Shown here one piece after another: positions 10,809 through 21,909 of a stretch of 56,026 nucleotides of DNA; position 1 is the first letter of the stretch; each line of letters starts with the position of its first letter. Location: NCBI GenBank assembly GCA_015680685.1, contig MNCI01014694.1:1475797-1531822 (forward strand), read 5' to 3'. The notes beneath the pieces were generated by a model that saw only the letters and a program-made list of their open reading frames with translations, was not told the origin of the DNA and searched no databases. Source of the DNA: Gnetum montanum (Eukaryota > Streptophyta > Gnetopsida > Gnetales > Gnetaceae). The translations under genes and the position numbers were made by a program.

Positions 10809-12190
10809 TGCAAAACCTATGCGAAATTGACCTTGCAGCACCAGCAAAACCACCCACTACCGCAGAGCCAGTGAACACCACCATCGCACCTTTATAGTGA
10901 AGAATAGCATGTAATGATAGAAACACATCCCCACAGCAACGTCAAATAGCACAATAGCAGTGTAGAACAACACATTCAACTACTGCACCAACCCATAAGG
11001 TAAGCGCAGCGATGGCCACACCAACAACAACTGTAGAGAAAATCCTCGACAGCTACGGAGAAAACACTCAACAGGGACATGCCACATAGCTGATGCAAAT
11101 CAACAAAGCCCCACACCACCATAACACAACAGCAATGTAGACTAGCGAGACAGTAATCGCAGCAAAGAAAACCACAAAAAGTCATCATTGTAAATCACTA
11201 AACGCAAAGAGAGGCAGAGTGACCAACACTAACAATGGGACAAGGTGCAAGGCACAAAGACCCTAAGTAGCACAGCAAGAAGAGGATTTCTTTTGACCAA
11301 AAACTAGAGAAAAATCATAGAAAATCATGATTGGGGTTTGCAACGACAAAGTACAAAGCTGCAACTACCCACCACTAGCACGAGGTGAGGCGGAGCAACC
11401 TACGGCAACGTCGCCATAGGTCACGAGCCATAAAGCCCTCATCAACATGTTATGTCCATGTGACTATGGTATGTCATAACAAAATTCAATTATTTATAGA
11501 ATATGACTTACACAAGTAAGCTATTTATAAACCGCTTGTACTCTCAAAGATAAATGCTTTTCTATAAAAGCTTTTGTAAATATGACATTAGGATTTCATT
11601 CATTTGAAATATTCAAACCTTTAGTATTTTTTGAAAACCTCTTTAATGATTCACACTTGCTCTTTTGGGATATGCATCTGTCCAAGCCTAGCTAGAGATA
11701 ACTCCAATGCATCTCTAAAATAGGGTAAAAAATATAAATTAAGTAGTTCCCGTTATTTAAGAACAAAAACACATGAGGTAAACATGTCATGAGATTATAC
11801 AAATTGAAACGTGTTCATGAATCCATAAGTATGCTAGAATAAAATGAAACAAATATCCGGGTCTTGTTTCTGGAGACGTATTTATAAATAATAACATGAA
11901 AAAATGTATTTTATGCATAAAAGTAAATTTTCTTTTATTTTTAATAATCATCATATCTTATACGGTTTTCGTAAGAAGGGCTTCTCTTCTAAATAAATTC
12001 ACTTAAATGCTACGAGCATCAATGGCGGCCATAACGAGGACCTAGGATGTTGCTTCCAGCAATTTCATTTCATACACTGCTATGAGAAACCCTCTAGCAA
12101 GCAGTAAAACTGTAATTTAATGGCTTGAAGTTGTTATTTGATTAAAGCTCTATATTACTGTATCTAAAGCATTATTTAACTTTTAGAATT
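10809..12190. other. LINE 5' flank and unassigned intergenic DNA
   Basis: 10860-11450 is rich in CAC/CAA/GCA triplets and may be the LINE 5' untranslated region. The minus-strand open frame at 11188-10976 is Cys-rich and low complexity; I regard it as noncoding. 11450-12190 is AT-rich, and I see no gene, RNA or element signature in it. Confidence 0.4.
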
Positions 12191-12192
12191 CA

Positions 12193-12450
12193 CTAGATAG
12201 CCTGTCCATCTTGAGGCACTTTACCCGGAGTCTCCCCGTTGAACACTGGAACGCTCCAATCGCCACATTGCATCATGAAATCCTGAATAAAAATGTGAGG
12301 CAAAAATTGAAATTTGGTCCAGGCAAAAATTGAAATTTGGTCCAGCTCAGATAGAAACCTTTTAACTGTTTGCAGGAATTCATCATCATCATCATTCTGA
12401 ACATTTAAAGATGCCGCATGGGGATTTGGATTAGAAGAAGCTCCACCATG
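12193..12450 (-). CDS. Possible terminal exon of an unrecognised gene
   Basis: On the minus strand the frame LHGGASSNPNPHAASLNVQ, an Asp-rich run, then EFLQTVKRFLSELDQ looks like real protein: acidic linker followed by an amphipathic helix, balanced composition, unlike the surrounding noise. It continues to a stop at about 12193 through a 23-bp direct duplication (12298-12345). That duplication changes which frame is used after SELDQ, so the last 30 residues are uncertain. A possible splice acceptor lies just before the PLRNPLHGG segment. It may pair with the exon at 15479-15600. I do not recognise the family. Confidence 0.3.
   Translation of the reverse strand, partial: HGGASSNPNPHAASLNVQNDDDDEFLQTVKRFLSELDQISIFAWTKFQFLPHIFIQDFMMQCGDWSVPVFNGETPGKVPQDGQAI
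12298..12345. repeat. 23-bp tandem duplication
   Basis: GGCAAAAATTGAAATTTGGT... occurs twice head to tail with period 23, inside the possible exon. Because 23 is not a multiple of three, it would shift the frame if the exon is real. Confidence 0.85.
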
Positions 12451-12970
12451 CAAGGGATTCCGTAAAGGCTCACGAATGATAATTCAAGAATCTAAATCAG
12501 CAAGGTAATGCCAAAAAGCCAAGAAACTTCAGAATGTTACGTTTGTAATAGTTGGCAAGGGGAAGAGAAAAAACAAACAAACAAAAGAATAAAGAAAACA
12601 ACAAAAACCAAAAAACAAACAACCCAAAGGGCCTAGTCAAACCTGTCTGCAACCTTACCTTTTTTGTGTGTGCGTGCATCCATCAACAGCATCAGCTGGT
12701 TGGACTCAAGTATTTAAGAAAAGGAAGAAAACAAACAAAAAATTGGTGCAATTAACGGAATTGAAACTGTTGATTCATAAATTTTGATCATGTCAACATT
12801 AGAAAAACTCGTTTAAGGAGACTATAGCCTAGGACACCTCCTATATGGGTTCGGAAACCCGGGAATAGTCTTAGCTGAAAAAAGCCATGTGACCAAGTGA
12901 TAGAGAGATAGAAAACATAGAGAGAGATAAAACATGAAAAAAACTAAATGAGAGAGAAACAGGAACCACC

Positions 12971-13680
12971 GACAGGATGCATGGTTGTGTCGCCACAAGA
13001 ATTATGTGTAGTTGCGATCAAACATCACCAATGCCCTGCAGACCGCCAACTGCATAAACATCATGCACAAATCCACCGTCCACCACATGCCATTTGCTGA
13101 AATAAAAGAAGATAGAGAGAAGATCTACCGACAGGATGCATGAATGTGTTGCTGCAAGAATCATGTGTAGTTGCGATCAAACATCACCAATGCTCTACGG
13201 ATCCACCGTCCACCACATGCATTTGCTGAAATACAAGAAGATAGAGAGAAGATCCACCAACAAGATGCATGGTTGTGTTGCCGCAAGAATCATGTGTAGT
13301 TGCGATCAAACGTCACCAATGCCCTGCGAACCGCCAACTGCATAAACATCATGCAAAAATCTACCGTCCACCACATGCCATTTGCTGAAATAAAAGAAGA
13401 TAGAAAGAAAATCCACCGACAGGATGAATGGTTGTGTTGCCGCAAGAATCATGTGTAGTTGCGATCAAACATCACCAATGCCCTGCAGACCGCCAACTGC
13501 ATAAACATCATGCACAAATCTACCGTCCACCACCTGCCATTTGCTGAAATAAAAGAAGATAGAGAGAAGATCCATCGACAGGATGCATGGTTGTGTTGCT
13601 GTAAGAATCATGTGTAGTTGCGAGCAAACATCACCAATGCCCTGCAAACTGCCAATCGTTGTTGTCGCACACACTGCCAA
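12971..13680. repeat. 159-bp minisatellite, array 1
   Basis: Units begin GACAGGATGCATGG (or a near variant) at 12971, 13130, 13260, 13418 and 13577. Periods are 159, 130, 158 and 159; the second unit lacks about 29 bp. The final unit is partial. The array lies inside LTR copy 1. No spacer-like variable segments are present, so this is a tandem repeat and not a CRISPR-type array. Confidence 0.9.
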
Positions 13681-13792
13681 CCACTGAGAAAAAGAGGAGG
13701 TTCAGTCCATGGCTTCACGGCCCTGGCCTCACTGGCCTAGGGCTTCCTGGCCTGACTTCTCGTCCTCTCCTCCATCCAACTCCATCACCTTG

Positions 13793-13830
13793 ATGGCTTT
13801 TTATAGCCAATTTTAGGGTTAGGGTAACCC
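13793..13830 (-). promoter_or_regulatory. TATA box with telo-box, minus strand
   Basis: The minus strand reads CCCTAACCCTAAAATTGG followed by CTATAAAAAG. AACCCTAA is the plant telo-box, often found near core promoters, and CTATAAAA is a good TATA box. The same arrangement recurs in copy 2 near 14855-14892. This fits U3 of an LTR transcribed leftward across the minisatellite. Confidence 0.55.
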
Positions 13831-14039
13831 ATCTTTTTTTTTCTAATTTTTATTTTTAATTTTTTTCTTTTTATTTATTTTTAAATAAACAAAGGCCCCA
13901 TGCCAAGCATGGGCGTGTTGGTACCAACACTTAGCCCCCAACCAAAAAGGAAAAAAAAATGGTTAGGACAAGCCCCCAGCTAAAAAGGAAAAGAGAAAAA
14001 AAATGGTCAATTCAGACCCTCTTTTTAGCGCTAATAAGG

Positions 14040-14979
14040 TGTTGATGCATAAATTTTGGTCATGCCAACATTGGAAAAACTCGTTTAAGGAGACTATAGC
14101 CTAGGGCACCTCTTGTATGGGTACGTAAACCCAGGAATAGTCTCAGCTGAAAAAAGCCATGTGACCAAGTGATAGAGAGATAGAAAACATAGAGAGAGAT
14201 AAAATATGAAAAAAGCTAAAGGAGAGAAAAACAGGAACCACTGACAGGATGCATGGTTGTGTCGNNNNNNNNNNNNNNNNNNNNNNNNNNNNNNNNNNNN
14301 NNNNNNNNNNNNNNNNNNNNNNNNNNNNNNNNNNNNNNNNNNNNNNNNNNNNNNNNNNNNNNNNNNNNNNNNNNNNNNNNNNNNNNNNNNNNNNNNNNNN
14401 NNNNNNNNNNNNNNNNNNNNNNNNNNNNNNNNNNNNNNNNNNNNNCTGAAATACAAGAAGATAGAGAGAAGATCCATCGACAGGATGCATGGTTGTGTTG
14501 CCGCAAGAATCATGTGTAGTTGCGATCAAACATCACCAATGCCCTACGAACCGCCAACTGCATAAACATGATGCACAAATCCACCGTCCACCACATGCCA
14601 TTTGCTGAAATAAAAGAAGATAGAGAGAAGATCCACCGATAGGATGCATAGTTGTGTTGCTGCAAGAATCATGTGTAGTTGCGAGCAAACATCATCAATG
14701 CCCTGCGAACCGCCAACCGTTGTTGCCGCACACACTGCCAACCACCGAGAGAAAGAGGAAGTTTAGTCCATGGCTTCACAACCCTGGCCTCACTAACCTA
14801 GGGCTTCCTGGCCTAACTTCTCCTCCTCTCCTCCATCCAACTCCATCACCTTGATGGCTTTTTATAGCCAATTTTAGGGTTAGGGTAACCCATCTTTTTT
14901 TTTTCTATTTTTTTTTTAATTTTTATTTTTTTGTAAATAAACAAAGGCCCCATGCCAAGCATGGACGTGTTGGTACCAA
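14040..14979 (-). repeat. LTR-like copy 2 with assembly gap
   Basis: Same block order as copy 1, with a 181-base N gap at 14265-14445 in the minisatellite, so its true length is unknown. Sequence identity to copy 1 is high by eye, including the TATA/telo-box region and the CATGCCAAGCATGG palindrome near the end. Confidence 0.7.
14243..14740. repeat. 159-bp minisatellite, array 2 (gapped)
   Basis: Unit starts at 14243 (cut by the gap), 14479 and 14638; the last two are 159 bp apart. The number of units within the gap cannot be known. Confidence 0.85.
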
Positions 14980-15478
14980 GCCAGGCTACGCTGTCAAATC
15001 TCTAAACAAAGAAAGGGTGAATGATAGAAATAGCCATGCTTCATTGTAATCGTGATTTCAATAAAAATGTTTTCGATGCTTGTTTAAAATCTCGTTTTCT
15101 GTACTTTTACCTTTAACATACATCTATCTCTATTTGATATCTAGAACTTGAGAAAATAAGTATTTATATATTTAGAACTTGAAAATATAGGTATATAACT
15201 ATATATATGTAATCTCTATCTAATACGCACAATGTTATTAAGCTATTTGTTAATCAGTTTCACTTTTAAGACTTGATTTTAATACTTTATGAGTACTTAA
15301 GTAGGGAGTCCTTCAGATATCTATTATTACAGTTCTGTTTACTGAAATTCTTAAAAATAAAATTTGCTACTCTTGAGATTGCATGCTTCTGCGATTCTGA
15401 ATCTTGTGAATAGTAGAGAAATAAAAACAAAACAAAACAACAGGGAAAGAAAAACACAGAGATGTGTGGTGTGTACCT

Positions 15479-15600
15479 GCTGTACTATCTTGTAGTACTG
15501 GGCGAAGGCGGTGTATTGCCTGACTTCCATTTCTTTGGGGACATACGAATGGCAGAGGAAGAAGAAGAGGCAGAGGCAGAGATGAACGAAGCTTCCATGA
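15479..15600 (-). CDS. Possible first exon of an unrecognised gene
   Basis: On the minus strand, one frame reads MEVRQYTAFAQYYKIVQQ ending exactly at CAGCAG|GTAC, a plausible donor site. In another frame an upstream ATG gives MEASFISASASSSSS..., so the frame is ambiguous. The GC content and serine-coding triplets differ from the AT-rich surroundings. It may belong with the candidate exon at 12193-12450, with the LTR pair lying in the intron. This is conjecture; no family is recognised. Confidence 0.25.
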
Positions 15601-16701
15601 ATGAATTACAGTAATGCAGCAGCAAAAGCATTGACTGAGTGGTCTGAATTCTGAAACAAGTAATGGGGTATTGAAATTGCAATTGAAATTCAAATTGAAA
15701 TGCTGCTATTCATTCATTCATTGTTATTACGATTCATGCCTTTTATGAGCGCATAATTACAGTAAACATGGCGTTGAACGCGGGTACATTACATTAGGCA
15801 TTGGCTCGTGAACGTGAACATGAACATGGAGAACGTGGTGGCTGCGTGCATTTATTCTGTGACTTTCGGTTTTTCCGGTTTGCTTTATTTATGCTTTTGC
15901 TTTTGCGTTTGCAGCACCCGCGAGCAGGTGGCGAAGAATATTCCTGTGCACCCACTCCCATGATTGATTGCTTGCTTTCTTTCATTTTTGCGCTAATGTT
16001 ACTATTATTGTTAAAAATATCATCGTTGAATATAGTATTAAAATCAAGTAGAAATTGAGATAAAATCAAATATTATTTGAAATCAAACTCAAGACTGAAG
16101 AGAATATGGCTGCAAAACTTTGCTTGCAAGATTGAGATCAGCTTCTAGTTCCTTCTCTTTTCGCCAAGGCTCGACCTCTCTTTCTTGGATGTATGATTGA
16201 GGTATGAGGTCTCGTATGTTTAAATAAGTAAACCTAGTATTTATGATTTAGGGTTGGAAAATAAAATCTGAATCCTAAAAGCCCATTTAGCTAGAAAAAA
16301 GAAAATAGAGCACAAAAAATGCAAAACCATAGTTTTTGTACAATTCAGTGACAGAATTTGAGATTTGGGTTAACCAGAGTCAACTCGATCTGAATTTTTG
16401 GTTTTTTTATCAATGGAACACGTTCTTAAAGGTGTATAATTCTATAAAAAATTTTTAAAAACCATGTTTTGTATAAGATGAATGATTTTAATCTCCTTTA
16501 TCAACAACAATACAGGGCAAGCTTTAGAGCAACAGAATCACAACTGCAAATTCATAAGTTAAAAAACCTGAACTAAATACAGGTGATAACAGAGGTTCCA
16601 TAACAAACAGAGTCTAGGTTACAAAACAAATAAACATGGGATTAAATACATATAAGATCTACCTTGACCTTGCTCCTGTTCCTCCTGTTTGCTGCTGCGC
16701 T
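15601..16701. other. Intergenic, 3' flank of the CC-NB-LRR gene
   Basis: AT-rich, with a short GC-richer stretch at 15770-15950 that has open frames on both strands but no recognisable motif. I see no RNA gene or element here. Confidence 0.4.
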
Positions 16702-19430
16702 TCATGTACGGTTTTCGAAAGCATCTATCATCTCTTGCAACGCCTGTCCGTAACACGAGCCCCATTGAAATTGGTGGAGACTGCACACTTTCTCCTTCCA
16801 TCCAGGCGCTGCTTCATTGATGGTACAATGTTTCACTTTAAGTGAGCGGAGGCACGGCATGGCTCCATCCTCCAAACTCGGCAGTTTCCGCAAAGGAGGG
16901 CATGACTCAAGGCTCAGGCAGCGGAGCTTGGGAAACGCACCAGCTCTGCCGTACTCCTCCGGCAAAACAACCTCGGCAGGCAAATCGGTTAAGAACAGAT
17001 ACGTGAGCTCCGGAAGTTTGGAAATCTGGGCTGCGATATCAAAGATGCCGCTCAGAGCCAAACGTCTGAGTCTCTGAAAACCCAGCAGCACTATGGAGCC
17101 TGGTAACTCAATGCCGTGCAATTGTAGATTCTGGAGCCTCTCTAAACACTGCGGCCACTCCTCCGGCAATGTCAATATACCTCCTCTGCTAGACAAAATC
17201 AGCAAATGCAAGCATGGTGGCGGAGTTTGCCCCGTCTGGAATCTGCTGATTTCAAGATGAAGTTCCTGCAATTGCGGGAAATGTGACAATAAGGAATTCC
17301 ATGTGTATGTCCATGTCCGTGAAAGCGATGTTGATGCTGCATCCTCCTCTTTGGTGTTGTCCCCTATGGTAATAACAACGCCCCTAAGCACCCTCAGATC
17401 TTTCATAGGCTTATTCACTTTTGAACACCTAGTATAACCGAACCCACATTGAATTGAAAGATGCGTGAGGCGCTTCAGATCTCCAATCCACGTCGGTACA
17501 GAATCGATGCTACCGGCGTAGAGATACTCCAGCTGCTTTAAATGGCGGATGCACTCGGGCAATTCTTCGTTGAGAACGAACGGATGAGAAATATCCAGAA
17601 ATGTTAGCAATTTAAATTTAGCAACACATGGTGGCAGGTCCATGCACCGAGCGTGCAAAGTGTTCTGCAAATCCAAGGCTCTTAAAGCACGCGCACTCTC
17701 TAAGAATTTAAAAGTAACTTTTTCCTCGTCACCCACTACGCGAAGACTGCGCACTGAGCGCGGGCAATTGCTGCCTTGGTTGGTGAGAGACATTCTTAAG
17801 ATCCTTGGACAAGTAACCTCTTCTTCTTCTGCTGATGCTGATGTTGATGTAGGAACTTCATCTGTGATGCCTCCGCAGCACTTGAAAATATTCACTGCAA
17901 CATCATGAACTATGTCGTGCACTCTCACATAACAAACCTCCCATTCCACGTAATCATAGTGAAGCCCAAATACTAGGGTTTTCAGTTCCACCACTATGTT
18001 GAGTTCAATCAAGCATCTATTGGCCAGATCCTGTAGCACCGCAAAACCGTCTTCATGATTTTGCACAAGACCTTCCGCTTTCCACATCCCTATTAATTTC
18101 TCTGAATGGATCCGTTCGTCTTCTCTGAACATCCCTAGAAAACCAAAGCAGGATTTTGCTTTTGGTTGCAAAGCATTGTAGCTCAATCTGAGTGCAGTGA
18201 TAACCACACTCTGCGGATCATGGAAGATACCCGTCTCCATCTGCTTCAATGTATGATTCCAATCACCAGGATCTTGATGCTTTAATATTCCTGCAACGGC
18301 AACAATGGCCAACGGCAAACCCCCGCATCGCTTTAGAATCTTCACAACGGAGGCATCTTCAGAAAAATGTTGAGGAGGAGTTCCAACATGGTTCAAGAAA
18401 AGCTCTTGGCTTTTCTCAATGATAGTAGAGGCATGCTGTATACCTGGGCTTGTAGCTGTAAAGCCATTGATCGATCTCTAGTTGAAACTAGAATCTTGCA
18501 GTGCGGGGTTTCAGGGAACCCAATTCTCCTCAACTTCTCCAACACACTCAGGTAACTGCCCCTTTCGTTGTCCGTGAGTTCCCATACATCATCGAGCACC
18601 ATCAGACAATTCCTTTTGGTTACCAAGGCATCATGGACCTTTCTTTCTCTAAACTCTTGACTTTCTTCTCTGCTTGGGGTCTCTCCTATGCTCGCGAGCA
18701 CATCAAACTGCAATTGCTGTACAGTATAAGTCTGGGAAACTGAAAGCCAAATGGATACCTCAAATTTTGACTTGAGTGAGCCGTAAACATGTTGCAGCAG
18801 CCTTGTCTTGCCGCTCCCGCCCATTCCCACTACTGCTACCACTCTGTACTGCCTTACCAGACAAATAACTTCCTCCATTTTGGGACTAATATCTACAGAA
18901 GTTTCTTCGTCATGGAGCACATCGGACCTTCTCCATGGATTCTCACAAACATTTTGGAAAGACGAGGAGGAAGCAGTCATTTGTTGCAGTAGACAAACTG
19001 AACTTGCCCTTTTCTCAATTTTATGCAATCTAGCATCTAAATTTCTGATTTCTAAACCCATTCTGCATCTTGATATCAAGTTTGCTACATACCTAAATAA
19101 TGCAGTTTTAACTCCAGCAGAGGGAGATGCGTGGGAAATTAGACCTTCGGCTGCACAGATATCGACCAGGTCCTGCGCCTCCATGGCAGAGTCGCTGAGG
19201 TCCCTTATCCACTGCTTCACTGCATCGGATTGTTGAGTCTGGAGAGCTCTGTCAGCATCGTTAAGATAGGATTGCAGAGTAATTAGCCTCCTTTGCAGTT
19301 GCCCAATATCCTCTGCAAAGTGAGAGATCAGCAATACTTCATTGTTAAGCTTCTCTGAAACTTTCCCAACTGCTGTGACGATTGCAGCCTTTGCAAGCTC
19401 TGCAAAAACAGCTGCCATAAACTCCGCCAT
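16702..19430 (-). CDS. CC-NB-ARC-LRR immune receptor (CNL) with one frameshift
   Basis: Intracellular NLR-type receptor that would sense pathogen effectors. Start chosen at 19430 (MAEFMAAVFAELAKAA): AAAATGG context, 10 codons inside a longer frame. Residues about 1-130 form an Rx-N-like coiled coil. NB-ARC motifs in order: P-loop GMGGSGKT (about 202-209), RNBS-A FEVSIWLSVSQTY, kinase-2 LMVLDDVW (about 276-283), RNBS-B KILVSTRDR, GLPLA, RNBS-D CFGFLGMF, and VHDIVHD in place of MHD. The LRR region runs to the stop at 16702. One missing base near 18416-18420, before ELFLNHVG, splits it into parts of about 345 and 564 residues; everything else is open. It is intronless. The frameshift could be a sequencing error or early pseudogenisation. 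Confidence 0.93.
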
Positions 19431-20778
19431 TTTCAAAGCAACCAAAAACACAAGAAACACCCTGTCACAACACTATCACAAAGCAAGCACTAGAGCCCAA
19501 GCGTATCCATGGTAGGTAATAGTAAATGTAATTAAATAGCAGGACAATGCCTTACCATGCAAGAAACCACTCTTTTCTAACGGAATCTTCCAATACACAA
19601 TCCACAACAAATGCCCCTCCTTTACAGATGGGCATCAATTGCTCCAAATTCAATATTAGGTATGCATCAAAAGAATTTCATTGGTGGAGGCGAGGAATCT
19701 AGAATTTGTGATTTTGAACGTGTTTGGGTACTTGTGCCTTAAGAAAAAGTGGGGCAGGTTTGTAGTTGGGAACATGATAGAGAAAATTTAAATATATTAG
19801 TTTTTTTAAAAAATTAAATCTCATATATCATAAAAAAAACATTCTAGAATAACAATAACAAGTACAATGTAAATCCAAAATATTGTTAATGCTTAAAAAT
19901 TGCACAGAAAATTGCAATATCATCGTTAAACTGAAGCAACAAAATTTGCAAAGGTATGGAGGGCATTGAATCCATTTCCTTACTCAAAAGCCATAATTCT
20001 GCCAAACATATAATTCCTGCAATAACCAAAATGACAGTAATAAAATGAAACCCTCTTGTTACTCCATCCAATTTTTCCAAGAATAAAATTAAGTACCAAG
20101 GTTAAACCAAATTTATAACAAATCATGTCTATTAATACTTTTGTTCAACCATGACCTATGAGTACAACTAAACTAAATTCGGTACAGCCCAGTAACTCAC
20201 ATACAACTAAACTAAATTAGGTACAGCCATTGGCCATGTGCTGGTGGGGTTCATAAACAGATTTTAAAAAAAAGCTGAACAAGCATTCATCCGTCGTCAT
20301 GTTCATGACTAATGACCCATGACGATGACCCTGTTTTGTTTTTTCTTTCGGCAGCCGAGAGTAGAAAAAGAGCAAACACCAGCAATGACCAATAAACACG
20401 CGTGAATGTGAGTCATGGTGGAACCTTTGACGCTCCCAAAGGCAGGCTAATCCATTCAAATGCAATGTTTACCTCGCACGCCCCATCCCAATCTTGATTT
20501 CCGTATGACCCAAACTTGGCCCTTCGGCCTCCGATTACCAAAGTAGCCTCTCGTGATTTCCATGTGTTTGGTTATTCGTTCGTACTCCCTTGTTTTCTGT
20601 GGTCGGCATGGTCTCCTGTTTCGGTAAGATTCAGAGCAGGAGAAGATGGGTAAGATTTTAATGCACAATGCAAATGTCAAGAACAAGATAAGAATAATAC
20701 GAGGCACGGCAAGGGGACCATATACATACAAAATTTCATTGAAAATTATGATATGTACCCACTGGACATGCTTCTGTG

Positions 20779-20835
20779 CCCACTCCCCAATTCAATTCAA
20801 TGCAATACCCACTCCCCAATTCAATTCAATGCAAT
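20779..20835. repeat. 29-bp tandem duplication
   Basis: CCCACTCCCCAATTCAATTC... followed by AATGCAAT occurs twice head to tail with period 29, the second copy ending at 20835. Confidence 0.85.
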
Positions 20836-21369
20836 CTGAGACTTTCCACATGAGAAAATTGCGTGGAAAAAATGCATTCTTGACAAGTTCTTCATTGAAT
20901 TATTCATTCGTAATTACTTCCACAAAATTGACCTCCACCCGTTCTGATCATGATGCGCCGTTTCATCATTTCTTTCAGCAGTCTTTCACATGAATACTTC
21001 GCTTAAAATATCTGAGACTTTCCTTTCCATTATTATCAATTTTTTACCTTGTTTTTGAATGTTCTCTTCACAACTTAATGTGATTGAATTGTCAAAAAAC
21101 TTAACAAAAAAAAAATTGTAACCTTTTCAGCTTTTTTGTAAAGGAGGTTAATTTAATATTGCTTGGTTCCCAAAATTTTTTGACTCAATCTTGGAAAATC
21201 GATCCAGGAGGATCCGCGCCCAGTGAAAAAATCTATCAAAACGCAGAACATTTTCGGCATTGTCCATATTAAGGGTATTGGCATTAGAATGCGATTCATG
21301 ATTGGAGGATTCCATTACTTTAAGTTTTTTCCCCAACAACAGAATTGGAGGAAATAAATTGGGTCATCA

Positions 21370-21395
21370 GACCTTTTGGGCCCAGCCCAAATATT
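21370..21395 (+). promoter_or_regulatory. Site II-type promoter element (TGGGCC/GCCCA)
   Basis: TTTTGGGCCCAGCCCAAATA contains TGGGCC and GCCCA motifs, the plant site II/TCP-type boxes common in promoters of constitutively expressed genes. It lies about 530 bp before the LRR gene's ATG and just upstream of a GC-richer putative leader. Confidence 0.45.
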
Positions 21396-21909
21396 TTAAT
21401 CCAATCAAATCTCAAGAAAAATTCAGCAAATCAGTACAATAACATAAAAGGAACAAACGCACAGGGAATTTCGAAGATCAATCGCTAAATGCAGAAGAAT
21501 AGATGTAGATCTATTGCTTCCTCTGATGCTTTAGATCTATCAGAAAACCGTTGCTGTGCGAACACACCGTCTTCCAATCGGTCACAAGGTCCGCTCCCAC
21601 CTGTTGGGTCCAGATGAGAAGAGGGATTCGCAGACCGACCAAGCGAACAAGCAAACCCTCTGCAATCACCGTCTGGAAATCTGTCACGCTAAGGAGCGGC
21701 AACGAACCAAATTCAGCAGGCTAGAAGGCACAAGCCGGAAGCCCAATGAAGCAGAGACCATTTCACCCCGTCTCAAAACAATTGCAATATGCTAAAGTGG
21801 AGTTGCAAAGGAAACCGATGTGCTAAAGATACTTCATGTTTAAAATTAAGCTGGTGATTTTAGAGAGAAGAAATCTTTATTTTCGTTAGGAACATATATT
21901 CACTTTTGA

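Larger units (their letters stand above)
12768..13929 (-). repeat. LTR-like copy 1 (about 1162 bp)
   Basis: Plus-strand ends are TGTTGATTCATAAATT and TTGGTACCAACA. It contains, left to right, a conserved block with CTCGTTTAAGGAGACTATAG, a GAGAGATA-rich stretch, five minisatellite units, a CT-rich block and the minus-strand TATA region. Confidence 0.7.
12768..14979 (-). mobile_element. LTR-like repeat pair with a 110-bp internal region
   Basis: Two long direct repeats, 12768-13929 and 14040-14979, each start TGTTGAT and contain the same blocks in the same order. The first ends GGTACCAACA; the second ends at an altered ...GGTACCAA. Only about 110 bp (13930-14039) separates them. On the minus strand that spacer ends in a purine-rich TTGGGGGCTAAG directly before TGTTGGTACC, like a polypurine tract upstream of a 3' LTR. 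Minus orientation is also supported by the TATA box. No coding capacity, no clear primer-binding site and no obvious target-site duplication are visible. It may be a TRIM-like or heavily deleted LTR element, or a tandemly duplicated solo LTR. Confidence 0.55.
19431..21909. other. Intergenic region between the CNL and LRR genes
   Basis: Probable promoter of the leftward CNL gene near 19431-19900, and of the rightward LRR gene near 21370-21900. It contains two short tandem duplications, at about 20163-20230 and at 20779-20835 (29-bp period, CCCACTCCCCAATTCAATTC core). The stretch 21540-21800 is GC-richer and may be a 5' untranslated exon of the LRR gene. Confidence 0.4.

Noticed and set aside
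10976-11188. Cys-rich 70-codon frame as a small secreted peptide
   Set aside because: No signal peptide, low-complexity triplet repeats, antisense-type composition next to the LINE 5' end.
12971-13680. Regularly spaced repeats resembling a CRISPR array
   Set aside because: The whole 159-bp unit repeats, with no unique spacers, in a plant genome. It is a minisatellite.
13465-13680. 71-codon open frame in the minisatellite as a protein
   Set aside because: Other units carry TGA at the same position and one unit is shortened; open only by chance of the last unit.
13810-13830. TTTTAGGGTTAGGGT as interstitial telomere sequence
   Set aside because: Only about two repeat units, next to a TATA box in both LTR copies; a telo-box promoter motif explains it better.
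14094-14565. Several long open frames across 14265-14445
   Set aside because: They run through a block of Ns and have no real sequence support.
16817-19236. Plus-strand open frames opposite the CNL gene
   Set aside because: They are antisense shadows of the GC-richer CNL coding sequence, with no own motifs.
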